A stretch of DNA of 64,000 nt, taken from the NCBI RefSeq assembly GCF_900187305.1, contig NZ_LT906434.1, positions 1,984,001-2,048,000 on the forward strand, written 5' to 3'. Numbering within the stretch: position 1 is the first letter of the stretch; each line of letters starts with the position of its first letter. The position numbers were made by a program, and so were the translations under genes. Source of the DNA: Neisseria zoodegmatis. GTDB taxonomy: Bacteria > Pseudomonadota > Gammaproteobacteria > Burkholderiales > Neisseriaceae. Shown in pieces: positions 34,516 to 44,027 of the stretch. Under the pieces are notes generated by a model. That model made no database searches and was not told the origin of the DNA. It worked only from the letters and a program-made list of their open reading frames with translations.

Positions 34516-34572
34516 GGCCTACTGCGAGGGTTCCGCCACCTCATAAACCGCCGCTTTACCGGCCTTTCATCC

Positions 34573-34609
34573 GTTTTTTAGTTTTTTTAGTTTTTTTTAG
34601 TTTTTTTAA
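34573..34609 (+). repeat. Imperfect GT(6-8)A repeat before ribE
   Basis: Four units, GT6A, GT7A, GT8A and GT7AA, end immediately before the AAGGA ribosome-binding site of ribE. Runs of seven and eight T are prone to slippage, so length may vary between cells and alter promoter or leader spacing. Role in expression is inference. Confidence 0.7.
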
Positions 34610-34618
34610 GGAATCAAG

Positions 34619-35233
34619 ATGTTTACAGGCATAGTACAAGGCATGGGGCACATTGTCGCCAAAGATGCGCCTTCCGCCGACTTTTGCACCTACACGGTCG
34701 AGCTGCCCGAAGACATGGCACACAACCTGCAAATCGGCGCATCGGTAGCCAATAACGGCTGCTGCCTCACCATTACCCGCATCAACGGCCGCCAAGTCGA
34801 TTTCGACCTGATGGCGGAAACCTTGTCCAAAACCAACCTCGGCACATTGGAAACCGGCAGCCCGGTCAACCTCGAGCGCGCCGCCCGCTTCGGCGACGAA
34901 ATCGGCGGCCATGTGATGAGCGGCCACATTATCGCCGTTACCCCGATCACCCGCATCGAAGAGAGCGAACACAACCGCACCATATGGTTTGCCCTTCCGC
35001 CCGAGCTGAAACCTTATATCCTGACCAAAGGTTTTGTGGGGCTGGACGGTTGCAGCCTTACCATCGGCAGCGTAACCGACACCGAATTCAACGTGCATCT
35101 GATTCCCGAAACCCTGCAACGCACATTGTTCGGCACGCGCCAAGCGGGCAACCTTGTGAATATAGAAATCGACCCGCAAACCCAAGCCGTGGTCGATACC
35201 GTTGCACGGATTATGTCGGCGCAGCAAAGCTGA
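34619..35233 (+). CDS. ribE: Riboflavin synthase, alpha chain
   Basis: Trimeric enzyme that forms riboflavin from two 6,7-dimethyl-8-ribityllumazines. The 204-residue protein is two similar barrels: MFTGIVQGMG (1-10) with GCCLT near 51-55, and SGHI near residue 100 with GLDGCSLT near 141-148. No FMN riboswitch is visible upstream. ATG follows AAGGA. Its stop overlaps the start of the UDG-like gene (TGATG). Confidence 0.95.
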   Translation: MFTGIVQGMGHIVAKDAPSADFCTYTVELPEDMAHNLQIGASVANNGCCLTITRINGRQVDFDLMAETLSKTNLGTLETGSPVNLERAARFGDEIGGHVMSGHIIAVTPITRIEESEHNRTIWFALPPELKPYILTKGFVGLDGCSLTIGSVTDTEFNVHLIPETLQRTLFGTRQAGNLVNIEIDPQTQAVVDTVARIMSAQQS

Positions 35234-35853
35234 TGCCCAAACTGACTGCGGCAGCCGCCATGAACCCGACCGTTGAAACCCACCCGCTCGCCCCGTTCGC
35301 GCCCGCAAACGCCACCCTGCTGATGCTCGGTTCGTTTCCGCCGCCGCGCGCCCGCTGGAAAATGGATTTTTACTACCCCAATTTTCAAAACGACATGTGG
35401 CGGATTTTCGGCTTGGTGTTTTTCGGCGACAAAGATTATTTTGTCGAACCCGGCGGCAAAGCCTTTAAAGAAGCGCTTATCCGCAGCTTTCTCACTGAAC
35501 GCGGCATCGCCATCAGCGATACGGCGCATCAGGTTATCCGTTTGCAGGGCAACGCTTCCGACAAGTTTTTGCAGATTGTGAAGCCGGTCGATTTGGCCGC
35601 GCTGCTCGACACCCTGCCGCACTGCCGCACCATCATGACCACGGGCGAGCTGGCTACCGACACCCTGCTCTCGCTGATGCCGTCTGAAACCGCCAAACCC
35701 GCCATCGGCCGGTATTCCGAAACCGAATTTGCCGGCAGGCCGCTGCGCCTGTACCGCCTGCCGTCGTCATCGCGCGCCTATCCTTTGCCGCTGGCGGAAA
35801 AAGCCGCAGCCTACGGTGCGTTTTTCCGCGAAATCGGCTTGGCAAACCCATAA
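35233..35853 (+). CDS. Uracil-DNA glycosylase superfamily protein (Mug-like)
   Basis: A 206-residue protein with LMLGSFPPPRARWKMDFYYPNFQNDMWRIFG near residues 30-60 and LPSSSRAYPLPLAEK near the end. Both are typical of a UDG-superfamily branch related to Mug that is often annotated hypothetical or uracil-DNA glycosylase family. The catalytic residues of classical UDG are not all recognisable, so activity is unproven. The start ATG shares a base with the ribE stop; an internal ATG at 35260 is an alternative. A DUS of the AT dialect is inside the gene. Confidence 0.82.
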   Translation: MPKLTAAAAMNPTVETHPLAPFAPANATLLMLGSFPPPRARWKMDFYYPNFQNDMWRIFGLVFFGDKDYFVEPGGKAFKEALIRSFLTERGIAISDTAHQVIRLQGNASDKFLQIVKPVDLAALLDTLPHCRTIMTTGELATDTLLSLMPSETAKPAIGRYSETEFAGRPLRLYRLPSSSRAYPLPLAEKAAAYGAFFREIGLANP

Positions 35854-35964
35854 AACGCCAACCTTATTACCCTTTACACCCACCTGTTTTTCAGACGGCC
35901 TCGAAAGCCCTGTGCCGCCCAAACCCTGTATAATGCCGTCTGAAACTTTCACACAAAGCAAAAC

Positions 35965-36714
35965 ATGGCAAACCAACGACTTATCTACGGCTTTCACGCC
36001 GTTAACGCCCGATTGTGGCAAAACCCGAAAAGCATTACCGAGCTGTATGTCCAAGAAGGCAAACACGACGCCCGCACCCGCGACGTGCTGGAAAAAGCCG
36101 CCGCCGAAAACGTGCGCGTGCATTTTGCCGCCGCCGAACGCTTAAACACCATCAGCAAAGGCGCGCGCCATCAAGGGGTGGTCGGCTTTATCGACGCATC
36201 CAAAAACCACGTCCACCTCGAAGACGTGTTGGAAAACCTGCGCGAACCGGCGCTGCTGCTGGTGCTCGACGGCATCACCGACCCGCATAACCTCGGCGCA
36301 TGTCTGCGTACCGCCGACGCAATGGGCGTTCACGCCGTGATTGCGCCGAAAGACAAAAGCGCGGGGCTGAACGCCACCGTGAGCAAAGTGGCCTGCGGCG
36401 CAGCCGAAACCGTGCCCTACATCACCGTAACCAACCTCGCCCGCACCCTGCGCGAATTGAAAGAATACGGCATCTGGGTGGTGGGCACCGACATGGGCGG
36501 CGAGGCCGATCTGTATCACGCCAAACTGCCCGAAAGCATCGCATGGGTAATGGGCAACGAAGGCGAAGGCATGCGCCGCCTCACCCGCGAACATTGCGAC
36601 ATGCTCGTTTCCGTGCCCATGTTCGGCACAGTGGAAAGCATGAACGTATCGGTAACGGCAGGCATGGTATTGAGCGAAACCCGCCGCCAACGGGTGTTGG
36701 ACGCCGAAAAATAA
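35965..36714 (+). CDS. rlmB: 23S rRNA (guanosine-2'-O-)-methyltransferase RlmB
   Basis: SPOUT-class enzyme that methylates G2251 of 23S rRNA at the ribosomal P site. The 249 residues comprise an N-terminal substrate-binding domain (GFHAVNARL near 8-16, HQGVVGF) and a knotted catalytic domain with [18 protein letters not shown] (near 100-117), [12 protein letters not shown] (near 192-203) and [18 protein letters not shown] (near 216-233). Preceded by an AT-dialect DUS. Confidence 0.96.
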   Translation: MANQRLIYGFHAVNARLWQNPKSITELYVQEGKHDARTRDVLEKAAAENVRVHFAAAERLNTISKGARHQGVVGFIDASKNHVHLEDVLENLREPALLLVLDGITDPHNLGACLRTADAMGVHAVIAPKDKSAGLNATVSKVACGAAETVPYITVTNLARTLRELKEYGIWVVGTDMGGEADLYHAKLPESIAWVMGNEGEGMRRLTREHCDMLVSVPMFGTVESMNVSVTAGMVLSETRRQRVLDAEK

Positions 36715-36764
36715 ACCGTTTCCGTTTAAAAGGCCGTCTGAACACTCTTTGCGTAAACCGTTTA

Positions 36765-36899
36765 TATAGTCAATCAACTTAAAAACAGTACATCCGTCAT
36801 ACTCGGGCTTGACCCGAGTATCTTGAGTTTCAGCAAATTTACGAGATACTCGGGTCAAGCCCGAGTATGACGGTTTTGTTGTTAAACAGATTAGCGATA
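36765..36899. repeat. Correia-like palindromic repeat, copy B
   Basis: 135 bp, inverted relative to copy A at 13054-13193. Left end TATAGTCAATCAACTTAAA, two ATACTCGGG-type hairpins, right end TTAGCGATA. The hairpin pair at 36796-36870 could act as a terminator for rlmB. Confidence 0.6.
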
Positions 36900-37011
36900 C
36901 TTTTTGCTTAAACCTTTTCAGACGGCCTTTTTACCGTTCCCGCCGAAAACATTGAATTTTCGCCGAGAGTCTTTATCATTCATTTGATTGAAACAACAAA
37001 GGGGGCAACTC

Positions 37012-37440
37012 ATGATCGCTTGGTTTATCGCCGCCATATTGGTGCTGATTTTAGAACTGTTCGTCGGCACGATTTACCTGCTGGTGGTCAGCGCCGCCCT
37101 GTTCGGCGCAGGCATTGCCGCATGGCTGTTCGACAGTACCAGCATCAGCATCATCACCGCTGCCGCGCTTTCTTCCGTGGGCATCTGGTGGGCGCACGGC
37201 TGGATAAAAAAACACCGCCGCTCACCTGTCGACGAATCCGCCCGCAACGATTTGGACATCGGGCAAACCGTACAAATCAACCGCCACCTGCACGGCAATC
37301 TGTATGAAGTGCATTACCGCGGCACCGTGTGGCAAGCTCAGGCCGACAATGGTGCTGATCACGCTGCCGGACAAACCGCCGTTATCACCGGCAAAAACGG
37401 CAATATTCTGCTTATTCATCTGCATTCATCATCAAACTAA
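37012..37440 (+). CDS. NfeD family membrane protein
   Basis: A 142-residue protein: two or three membrane helices within residues 1-60, then a C-terminal OB-fold domain (IGQTVQINRHLHGNLYEVHYRGTVWQAQA). NfeD proteins are encoded with stomatin-type SPFH proteins and are thought to help organise membrane complexes. ATG 37012 after AAAGGGGG is preferred to an upstream TTG. The slipin gene follows after 9 bp. Confidence 0.9.
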   Translation: MIAWFIAAILVLILELFVGTIYLLVVSAALFGAGIAAWLFDSTSISIITAAALSSVGIWWAHGWIKKHRRSPVDESARNDLDIGQTVQINRHLHGNLYEVHYRGTVWQAQADNGADHAAGQTAVITGKNGNILLIHLHSSSN

Positions 37441-37449
37441 GGAAAAACC

Positions 37450-38415
37450 ATGGATTTCAGCCTGTTTCTCAGCTTTCCCATCCTGATTCTTATTGCCGTT
37501 GTCGTATTCGGCTTCAAATCGTTTACCGTTGTGCCGCAACAGGAAGCCTATGTAGTCGAACGCTTGGGCCGCTTCTATAAAATCCTTAATCCCGGCCTGA
37601 ACATTCTGATTCCGTTTATCGACCGCATCGCCTACAAACACACGTTGAAAGAAATCCCGCTCGACGTGCCGAGCCAAGTGTGTATTACCCGCGACAACAC
37701 ACAGCTTACCGTCGACGGCATCATCTATTTCCAAGTAACCGACCCGAAACTCGCTTCATACGGCTCGAGCAACTACATCATGGCGATTACTCAGCTTGCC
37801 CAAACCACGCTGCGTTCGGTTATCGGCCGCATGGAATTGGACAAGACCTTTGAAGAGCGCGACGAAATCAACAGCATCGTCGTTTCCGCGCTCGACGAAG
37901 CCGCCGTATCGTGGGGCGTGAAAGTGTTGCGCTACGAAATCAAAGACTTGGTGCCGCCGCAAGAAATCCTGCGCTCGATGCAGGCGCAAATTACCGCCGA
38001 ACGCGAAAAACGCGCCCGCATCGCCGAATCGGAAGGCCGCAAAATCGAGCAGATCAACCTCGCCAGCGGCCAACGCGAAGCCGAAATCCAACAGTCCGAA
38101 GGTGAAGCCCAAGCCGCCATTAATGCTTCAAACGGCGACAAAGTGGCCCGCATCAACCGTGCCCAAGGCGAAGCCGAAGCCTTGCGCTTGGTGGCCGAAG
38201 CCAATGCCGACGCCATCCGCCTGATTGCCGACGCCCTGCAAAGCCCCGGCGGCAACGAAGCCGTGAACCTGAAAGTGGCCGAGCAATATGTAGAAGCCTT
38301 CAGCAAACTGGCCAAAGAAAACAACACGCTGATTATGCCCGCCAACGTGGCCGACATCGGCAGCTTGGTTTCTGCCGGACTGAAAATTGTCGAGGGCAAT
38401 AAAACGGTGAAATAA
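37450..38415 (+). CDS. SPFH/band 7 protein (slipin, QmcA-like)
   Basis: Stomatin-type membrane protein, 321 residues: N-terminal membrane anchor (residues 5-22), SPFH domain with VVPQQEAYVVERLGRFYKILNPGLN, DNTQLTVDGIIYFQVTDP and the KDLVPPQEILRSMQAQITAEREKRA segment, then a charged coiled coil (EAEIQQSEGEAQAAI). It resembles E. coli QmcA, which forms large cages around FtsH complexes with other SPFH proteins. Operon with NfeD, the classic pairing. Confidence 0.93.
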   Translation: MDFSLFLSFPILILIAVVVFGFKSFTVVPQQEAYVVERLGRFYKILNPGLNILIPFIDRIAYKHTLKEIPLDVPSQVCITRDNTQLTVDGIIYFQVTDPKLASYGSSNYIMAITQLAQTTLRSVIGRMELDKTFEERDEINSIVVSALDEAAVSWGVKVLRYEIKDLVPPQEILRSMQAQITAEREKRARIAESEGRKIEQINLASGQREAEIQQSEGEAQAAINASNGDKVARINRAQGEAEALRLVAEANADAIRLIADALQSPGGNEAVNLKVAEQYVEAFSKLAKENNTLIMPANVADIGSLVSAGLKIVEGNKTVK

Positions 38416-38470
38416 TCCGAGTGAAGCGGCGTTTACCCAAGATTCAGGATACGCCGTTCCAGCATTTGAT

Positions 38471-38505
38471 TTTCAGACGGCCTCTTTACCGGAGGCCGTC
38501 TGAAA
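38471..38505. terminator. DUS hairpin terminator
   Basis: 14-bp inverted DUS stem with 7-base loop after the nfeD-slipin operon. Confidence 0.78.
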
Positions 38506-38650
38506 TATTTTAAACAGGCGTTTCGGTGCGCTTACCGAATCCGAACACTTCAAAAAAAGCCGCATCAGCCCTTCCCGCCCGTTTTCCAAGCCGCACGATT
38601 ACAGGCATAATACCGCTTCATCTTTTTTATCGTTCACGGAAAGAAAAACA

Positions 38651-39943
38651 ATGACCGAATCCGTCCGCCTGCCCGCCGCCACACTCAAGCCCTCCACCGT
38701 CGCCCTGCCCGGCTCGAAAAGCATCAGCAACCGCACGCTGCTCTTGGCGGCATTGTCGGATAATGTGTGCGAAATCCATTCTTTATTAAAATCCGACGAC
38801 ACCGACCGCATGCTCGAAGCCTTGGAAAAACTCGGTGTCGAACTGGAGTTTATCTCGGAAGGCCGTCTGAAAGTGCACGGCACGGGCGGGCGTTTTCCCA
38901 ACCGTGAGGCGGATTTGTTTCTCGGCAACGCAGGCACGGCGTTCCGCCCGCTTACCGCAGCCTTAGCGGTGCTGGGCGGCAACTACCACCTGCACGGCGT
39001 GCCGCGCATGCACGAACGCCCCATCGGCGATTTGGTCGATGCCCTGCGCACAGCCGGTGCCGATGTGCAATACCTCGGCAACGAACACTATCCGCCGCTG
39101 CGTATCCGCGAACGCACCGACAACGGCGTGCGCGTGATTCCGATTAAAGGCAACGTATCGAGCCAATTTTTGACCGCGCTCTTGATGGCGCTGCCACTGA
39201 CCGGCCAAGCGTTTGAAATCGAAATGGTCGGCGAGCTGATTTCCAAACCCTATATCGACATCACGCTGAAACTGATGGCGCAATTCGGTGTTCACGTCGA
39301 AAACCAAAACTACCGCGTGTTCAAGCTGCCTGCCGGCGCGCGTTACCATGCACCGGAAAATCTGCATGTGGAAGGCGACGCTTCGAGTGCGTCTTATTTT
39401 CTCGCCGCCGGCCTGCTTTCCGGCCAACCCGTGCGCGTTACCGGCATCGGCACCCACAGCATTCAGGGCGATGTGGCATTTGCGCGCGAGTTGGAAAAAA
39501 TCGGTGCCGATGTAACATGGGGCAACCATTTCATCGAAGTCTCCCGCCCTGCCAACCGCCCTATCCAAGCCTTTGATTTGGATGCAAACCACATTCCCGA
39601 TGCCGCCATGACCTTAGCCGTCGTCGCCCTTGCCGCCGGTGCACCGTGCACTCTGCGCAACATCGGCAGCTGGCGCGTGAAAGAAACCGACCGCATTGCG
39701 GCAATGGCGGCGGAACTGCGCAAAGTCGGCGCGACCGTTACCGAAGAGCCGGAAGCCATCCACGTCATTCCGCCCGCCGCACTCACGCCCGATGCGCAAA
39801 TCGACACCTACGACGACCACCGCATGGCCATGTGCTTCTCTCTCGTTTCCCTGCTCGGCGTGCCCGTGGTCATCAACGACCCCAAATGCACCCACAAAAC
39901 CTTTCCCACCTATTTTAAAGTGTTTGCTTCGTTGCAAAAATAA
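38651..39943 (+). CDS. aroA: 3-phosphoshikimate 1-carboxyvinyltransferase (EPSP synthase)
   Basis: Sixth step of the shikimate pathway. The 430-residue protein has class I signatures: [17 protein letters not shown] near 19-35 with PEP and shikimate-3-phosphate contacts, [14 protein letters not shown] near 96-109, and [15 protein letters not shown] with DDHRMAM near 340-400. Several DUS are in and around the gene. Probably monocistronic. Confidence 0.97.
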   Translation: MTESVRLPAATLKPSTVALPGSKSISNRTLLLAALSDNVCEIHSLLKSDDTDRMLEALEKLGVELEFISEGRLKVHGTGGRFPNREADLFLGNAGTAFRPLTAALAVLGGNYHLHGVPRMHERPIGDLVDALRTAGADVQYLGNEHYPPLRIRERTDNGVRVIPIKGNVSSQFLTALLMALPLTGQAFEIEMVGELISKPYIDITLKLMAQFGVHVENQNYRVFKLPAGARYHAPENLHVEGDASSASYFLAAGLLSGQPVRVTGIGTHSIQGDVAFARELEKIGADVTWGNHFIEVSRPANRPIQAFDLDANHIPDAAMTLAVVALAAGAPCTLRNIGSWRVKETDRIAAMAAELRKVGATVTEEPEAIHVIPPAALTPDAQIDTYDDHRMAMCFSLVSLLGVPVVINDPKCTHKTFPTYFKVFASLQK

Positions 39944-39961
39944 ACCGACACCGATAAATGC

Positions 39962-39992
39962 GGCCGTCTGAAACAATGGTTTCCAGACGGCC
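39962..39992 (+). terminator. Imperfect DUS hairpin terminator
   Basis: GGCCGTCTGAAAC pairs with GTTTCCAGACGGCC (one bulged base), then TTTTTAC. Ends aroA. Confidence 0.75.
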
Positions 39993-40085
39993 TTTTTACA
40001 AAGCTATGCTTATGTAAAATATGAATTTTCAAGCGGCCTATTGATATATAATCAAAAATACACAATAACAAATACCGAGCACATT

Positions 40086-40853
40086 ATGACCCCCGTACCC
40101 GTTACCATTACCTCTTACAACATGCACAAAGGCATGTCGGCACTCAACCGCAAAGTGCAGGTAGGCAACATGGCCGAAGCCTTGCAAAAGCTGAATTCAG
40201 ACATTTTATTTTTACAAGAAGTGCAAGGCGAACACCAAATCCGCCGTTCCAAACTGCCCGACTTCCCGCACCGCCCGCATTACGACATTCTCAGCGAGCA
40301 CCTGTCGTTCAACAGCAGCTACGGCAAAAACGCCGTTTACCCCGAACGGCACCACGGCAATGCGATTCTCAGCCACATGCCCATCGACACCCGCCACAAT
40401 CTCAATATCACGGTCAACAAACTCGAGCAGCGCGGCGTGCTGCATTGCGAAATTCAGCCCGAATATTGGGAACACCCGCTCGTGTGCCTGTGCGCCCATC
40501 TCAACCTGCGCGAACCCGACCGCATGAAACAGTATCAGGCGATTTTCGAATACGTTTCCCAGCAGGTTGACCCGCACAGCCCGCTGATTATCGCCGGCGA
40601 CTTCAACGACTGGCGTTCCAAGTCTGCCGCCGCACTCGGCAAAGCCTTAAACCTCGAAGAAGTATTTGTAGATGCCAACGGCAAACGCCCCAAAACTTTC
40701 CCCTCGCGCATGCCCGTATTGAGCCTCGACCGCATCTACACCCGCAACCTCGAAGTGCTCGATTCGCAAATCCACAAAGAAAAACAATGGCAGCTGCTCT
40801 CCGACCACCTGCCCTTGAGCGTGAAAGTGCTGCCGCGCATCAAACAGCCCTAA
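40086..40853 (+). CDS. Endonuclease/exonuclease/phosphatase (EEP) family protein
   Basis: A 255-residue member of the DNase I-like EEP superfamily. Motifs are ITSYNMHKG (7-15), FLQEVQGEH (near 41-49) with the metal-ligand glutamate, IIAGDFNDWRSK near 173-184 and SDHLPLSV near the end with the catalytic Asp-His. Relatives include YbhP/ExoIII-like phosphodiesterases; nucleic-acid or lipid-phosphate substrate is undecided. ATG 40086 rather than the upstream TTG (40041) begins the conserved region. Confidence 0.9.
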   Translation: MTPVPVTITSYNMHKGMSALNRKVQVGNMAEALQKLNSDILFLQEVQGEHQIRRSKLPDFPHRPHYDILSEHLSFNSSYGKNAVYPERHHGNAILSHMPIDTRHNLNITVNKLEQRGVLHCEIQPEYWEHPLVCLCAHLNLREPDRMKQYQAIFEYVSQQVDPHSPLIIAGDFNDWRSKSAAALGKALNLEEVFVDANGKRPKTFPSRMPVLSLDRIYTRNLEVLDSQIHKEKQWQLLSDHLPLSVKVLPRIKQP

Positions 40854-40880
40854 TCGGTTTGCTGCATAAACAAACAGGCT

Positions 40881-41020
40881 GAGACCTTTGCAAAACCCTC
40901 AGATGTGGATGCAGTTCAAGGCGTAGCAGCGCAGCGAGTGCAGACATATCATACAGATAGGCAAGCGAGCTAGCAGCGCACAACGCAGAAATGCGCCGCA
41001 GATGGGGGTTTTGCAAAGGT
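40881..41020. mobile_element. MITE, copy 3 (140 bp)
   Basis: Same family as copies 1 and 2. The left end is intact (GAGACCTTTGCAAA) but the right end stops at TTTGCAAAGGT, missing the last three bases. AACAGGC occurs on both sides (40873-40879 and 41021-41027), a possible longer duplication or the result of repair at the right end. Confidence 0.85.
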
Positions 41021-41023
41021 AAC

Positions 41024-41055
41024 AGGCCGTCTGAAAAAGATTTTTCAGACGGCCT
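41024..41055. terminator. DUS hairpin terminator
   Basis: 15-bp inverted DUS stem with a 2-base loop, immediately right of MITE copy 3 and downstream of the greA stop on the minus strand. Confidence 0.8.
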
Positions 41056-41086
41056 ATACCGTTTTAAAGCAGTCAAACAACCTAGA

Positions 41087-41563
41087 TTAAATATACTCTA
41101 CCGCAACAATATCGTACTCGCGCATACCGCCCGGAGCCTGAACTTCGGCCACATCGCCTTCTACTTTGCCGATAAGCGCACGGGCAATGGGTGAGCCGAC
41201 AAAAATTTTATTGTTTTTGATGTCCGCTTCGTCTTCGCCCACAATTTGATAACGCACCTGCTCTTCGGTATCCAAGTCTTCCAGCGTTACCGTCGCACCA
41301 AATACCACCTTGCCTTCTGCATGAATTTCGGCGGGATTGATGATGTGTGCCATCGACAATTTATGCTCTACTTCCGCAATGCGGCCTTCGATAAAACCTT
41401 GACGCTCTTTGGCCGCTTCGTATTCGGCATTCTCCGACAAATCACCGTGCGAACGCGCCTCGGCAATCGCTTCGATCACTTGCGGGCGGGCAACGCTTTT
41501 GAGCTGTTGTAATTCTTCTTTCAATAATTCTGCACCGCGTGCGGTTAACGGAATTTTCTGCAT
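41087..41563 (-). CDS. greA: Transcription elongation factor GreA
   Basis: Rescues backtracked RNA polymerase by stimulating transcript cleavage. The 158-residue protein has the N-terminal coiled coil with conserved acidic tip ([23 protein letters not shown], near 39-61) and the C-terminal FKBP-like domain ([24 protein letters not shown]). Length is standard. Separated from the upstream patatin gene by a terminator. Confidence 0.97.
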   Translation of the reverse strand: MQKIPLTARGAELLKEELQQLKSVARPQVIEAIAEARSHGDLSENAEYEAAKERQGFIEGRIAEVEHKLSMAHIINPAEIHAEGKVVFGATVTLEDLDTEEQVRYQIVGEDEADIKNNKIFVGSPIARALIGKVEGDVAEVQAPGGMREYDIVAVEYI

Positions 41564-41623
41564 GAAACTTTTCTCCAGTCGGTAACGGCTGATACGCCGT
41601 CAGAATAATAGGCAAATAAAAAT

Positions 41624-41650
41624 ACAAGCCGCCTGAAACCGGCGGCTTGT
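41624..41650. terminator. Bidirectional terminator
   Basis: ACAAGCCGCC/GGCGGCTTGT stem with 7-base loop, T run on the right and A run on the left. On the minus strand it ends the patatin gene. Confidence 0.82.
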
Positions 41651-41795
41651 TTTTAAGAAGTTGTATGGGACGGGATTGTATCAAAAACATCTGCTTAGGC
41701 AAAGCTTTCCGGCCATTTCCCTGAAAATATGTTGCAATAGGGGAAATGCAGTCAAACTGAATACAAACGCCTCCGCATATCTTCAAACATCAAAA

Positions 41796-43292
41796 TTACG
41801 GTGCGCGCAGCGACTCAAGATCATACCCTGCCGGCACCTCCGACTGCGGTAACTGCGGCCCTTCGCCGACAAACCAAACGGGCTTGTTGAGCACCGGTTC
41901 CTTTCCCACAACAGGCTCTACCGACAAATCCGCCAACAGCCGTTTGTATTCGGTCGATTGCTGCAACAAAGCACGGGCGGCGGATTTCAAATCATTGATA
42001 TCGTTCGGCGGCAGATAAAAGGTTGTGGGAATGTTCAACACGTTTTTACGCAACTGCGACTCGGGCAATTCGCGCAGGTTGAGGCTCACAAAATACATGC
42101 CGGTTTGGTTGCGGTTGCGCCCCGTGCGGGTGCTTTCGTTCCATTGGTCGGCAAATGCGCGGAAGCGGCGCAGAGATTCTTGCGAATATTTGTCTATCGG
42201 AATGTCGATAATCGCGCTCACCACATCCGCCAAACCGGGGACAGCCGCCGATTGGTCGATGCTGCTGCTGATTTTGTTTTGCGCGTTCACATTGATAATC
42301 ACAATGCGGCGGATGCGCTCGTCGGCCAATTGCCGCTGCAACATGCTGCTGGAGCGGGCATCGGCTACATCGAGCAAGCCGCGCAGGCCGAGATTGTCGG
42401 TCAGGCCGCCGTCAAGCAGATGAATGTAGGGGCGTTTGGTGCTGTCGTTGTATTGCAGATAGCTTTGTACAAATTCGCGCTGGGTTTGGCGTTGCAAACC
42501 TTTGCTGCTCTCGGCCGCTGCTTTCCGCACTTCTTCAGGCACGGCATAGCCGCACTTGCCGCCGTTGTTGTTCAGCGTAATCGGACTAAACACCAAAGGC
42601 ACGGCACTGGAAGCCGCCACCGCCCGTGCAATCCGCAGTTGCGACAAATCCAAACACATCATATCGAAATATTCCTGCGTGAAATCCAAGCGGCTGCCAG
42701 CCGCCATATCGGTCGCAGAAATCACGACAAACGGGCCTTTTCTGTTTCTATCCAAATCACCGAAAGTTGCATCGCGAAACAGCGTGTTTTCAAACTGCTC
42801 CTGCAACAAATCGCCCCTGCCGTATTCCGGTGAAGTCAACCGCGGCACATTAGCCAGCGAAAACAGCTGTTTGGTAAATTGGCGTTGAAAATTCTGCTTT
42901 AAAAACCGACGCTCGAAAGCAGGCACGGTTTCGGCTCCGTGCATCGAAAAATAAGCCGCCAATACCGAGCCGCCCGATACGCCGTACACCATATCCACAT
43001 TGTCCAGCAGGCTTTTCTGCTTGCCGCCGATATTGACCTGCTGCTTTTTCAGCTCTTCCAGCACGCCGTAGCCCAAAGCCGCCGCACGCGTACCGCCGCC
43101 CGAAAAAATCAGCACCACAAACGTATCGTCTTCCGCACGCCGGTTCAAGGCTTTCTCCAAGCGGTAGCCTTTGTTGACATCAATCTGATCAATGGTTTGC
43201 AAAGGCCGGTATTGCACCAAAGCACAAGAAGACAATAAACAAGCTAGAGATATGGCCGCACATTTTTTCAGGCCGTCTGAAAAATTCCACAT
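41796..43292 (-). CDS. Patatin-like phospholipase lipoprotein
   Basis: A 498-residue patatin-family acyl hydrolase. The N-terminus has a lipoprotein signal (SLACLLSSC), so it is likely anchored in the envelope. The oxyanion loop is FSGGGTRAAALG near 63-74, the nucleophile serine is in GVSGGS near 102-107, and the dyad aspartate in LDGGLTDNLG. Relatives are annotated NTE-family or YchK-like; substrate probably phospholipid. ATG 43292 follows AAGGA by 8 bases; a GTG is three bases upstream. DUS encodes FSDGLKK at the start. Confidence 0.9.
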   Translation of the reverse strand: MWNFSDGLKKCAAISLACLLSSCALVQYRPLQTIDQIDVNKGYRLEKALNRRAEDDTFVVLIFSGGGTRAAALGYGVLEELKKQQVNIGGKQKSLLDNVDMVYGVSGGSVLAAYFSMHGAETVPAFERRFLKQNFQRQFTKQLFSLANVPRLTSPEYGRGDLLQEQFENTLFRDATFGDLDRNRKGPFVVISATDMAAGSRLDFTQEYFDMMCLDLSQLRIARAVAASSAVPLVFSPITLNNNGGKCGYAVPEEVRKAAAESSKGLQRQTQREFVQSYLQYNDSTKRPYIHLLDGGLTDNLGLRGLLDVADARSSSMLQRQLADERIRRIVIINVNAQNKISSSIDQSAAVPGLADVVSAIIDIPIDKYSQESLRRFRAFADQWNESTRTGRNRNQTGMYFVSLNLRELPESQLRKNVLNIPTTFYLPPNDINDLKSAARALLQQSTEYKRLLADLSVEPVVGKEPVLNKPVWFVGEGPQLPQSEVPAGYDLESLRAP

Positions 43293-43319
43293 CACATCAT
43301 TCCTTCAAGCCAAATCAAA

Positions 43320-43339
43320 AAAGCAGCCGAAGCTGCTTT
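43320..43339. terminator. Terminator of plsY
   Basis: AAAGCAGC-CGAA-GCTGCTTT hairpin with a stable tetraloop; on the minus strand followed by TTTTGATTTG. Lies just below the plsY stop. Confidence 0.82.
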
Positions 43340-43342
43340 CCG

Positions 43343-43966
43343 TTATTGTTCAGAATCGGATTTTTCTACTTTTTCTCCGATTTTTCCTTCTTTACCGCTC
43401 ATCAAGTTTTGGATATTGCTCTTATGGCGGTACAGCACCAGCAAGGCAATCGCCACGGTTGACCAAACCCACGAATCATAGGGCATGAAGAAGAAAGCCA
43501 AAATCGGGCTGAGTACGGTAGCAACCAAAGCCGCCAGCGACGACACTTTAAATCCGAACGCCATCACCAGCCAAATCAGCGCACACACCAGCGCAGTCGG
43601 CCACGACAAAGCCAGCAGCACGCCTAAAGCCGTAGCCACACCCTTGCCGCCCTTAAAGCGGAAAAACAGCGGCCACATATGCCCCACTAATGCCGCCACG
43701 CCTACCAGCGCAATGGTTGCATTATCCAAGGCCAACGGTTCTTGCAGATAACGCGCCAGCAGCACGGCTGCCAGACCTTTGAGCGCGTCGCCCAGCAGTG
43801 TCAGCGCTGCGGCTTTCTTTTTACCGCTGCGCAAAACATTGGTTGCTCCGGGGTTACCCGAGCCGTAAGTGCGCGGATCATCCATGCCGTAAAATTTGGA
43901 TACAATCACGGCAAACGACAGCGAACCTATCAGATAGCCGGAAGTAATCATCAAGAAATTGAACAT
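43343..43966 (-). CDS. plsY: Glycerol-3-phosphate acyltransferase PlsY
   Basis: Inner-membrane enzyme that uses acyl-phosphate to make lysophosphatidate, the first acylation of phospholipid synthesis. The 207-residue product has LIGSLSFAVIVSK, the loop YGSGNPGATNVLR (near 36-48, motif 1), FRFKGGKGVATALG (near 105-118, motif 2) and about five helices. ATG 43966 begins the homologous region; the longer frame up to 44053 would run into folB. Divergent from folB, 61 bp apart. Confidence 0.95.
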   Translation of the reverse strand: MFNFLMITSGYLIGSLSFAVIVSKFYGMDDPRTYGSGNPGATNVLRSGKKKAAALTLLGDALKGLAAVLLARYLQEPLALDNATIALVGVAALVGHMWPLFFRFKGGKGVATALGVLLALSWPTALVCALIWLVMAFGFKVSSLAALVATVLSPILAFFFMPYDSWVWSTVAIALLVLYRHKSNIQNLMSGKEGKIGEKVEKSDSEQ

Positions 43967-44027
43967 TGCAAAAACTTTTGTTTTAGAATGGAGCCGTGAT
44001 TTTAACGTGAAAACGGCGTAACACAAA

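Noticed and set aside
34515..34618. FMN riboswitch before ribE
   Set aside because: The leader is a MITE end, a short spacer and T tracts; none of the conserved RFN-element segments is present.
34984..35853. 289-residue version of the UDG-like protein
   Set aside because: The first 83 residues overlap ribE in another frame; translation from 35233 is coupled to the ribE stop.
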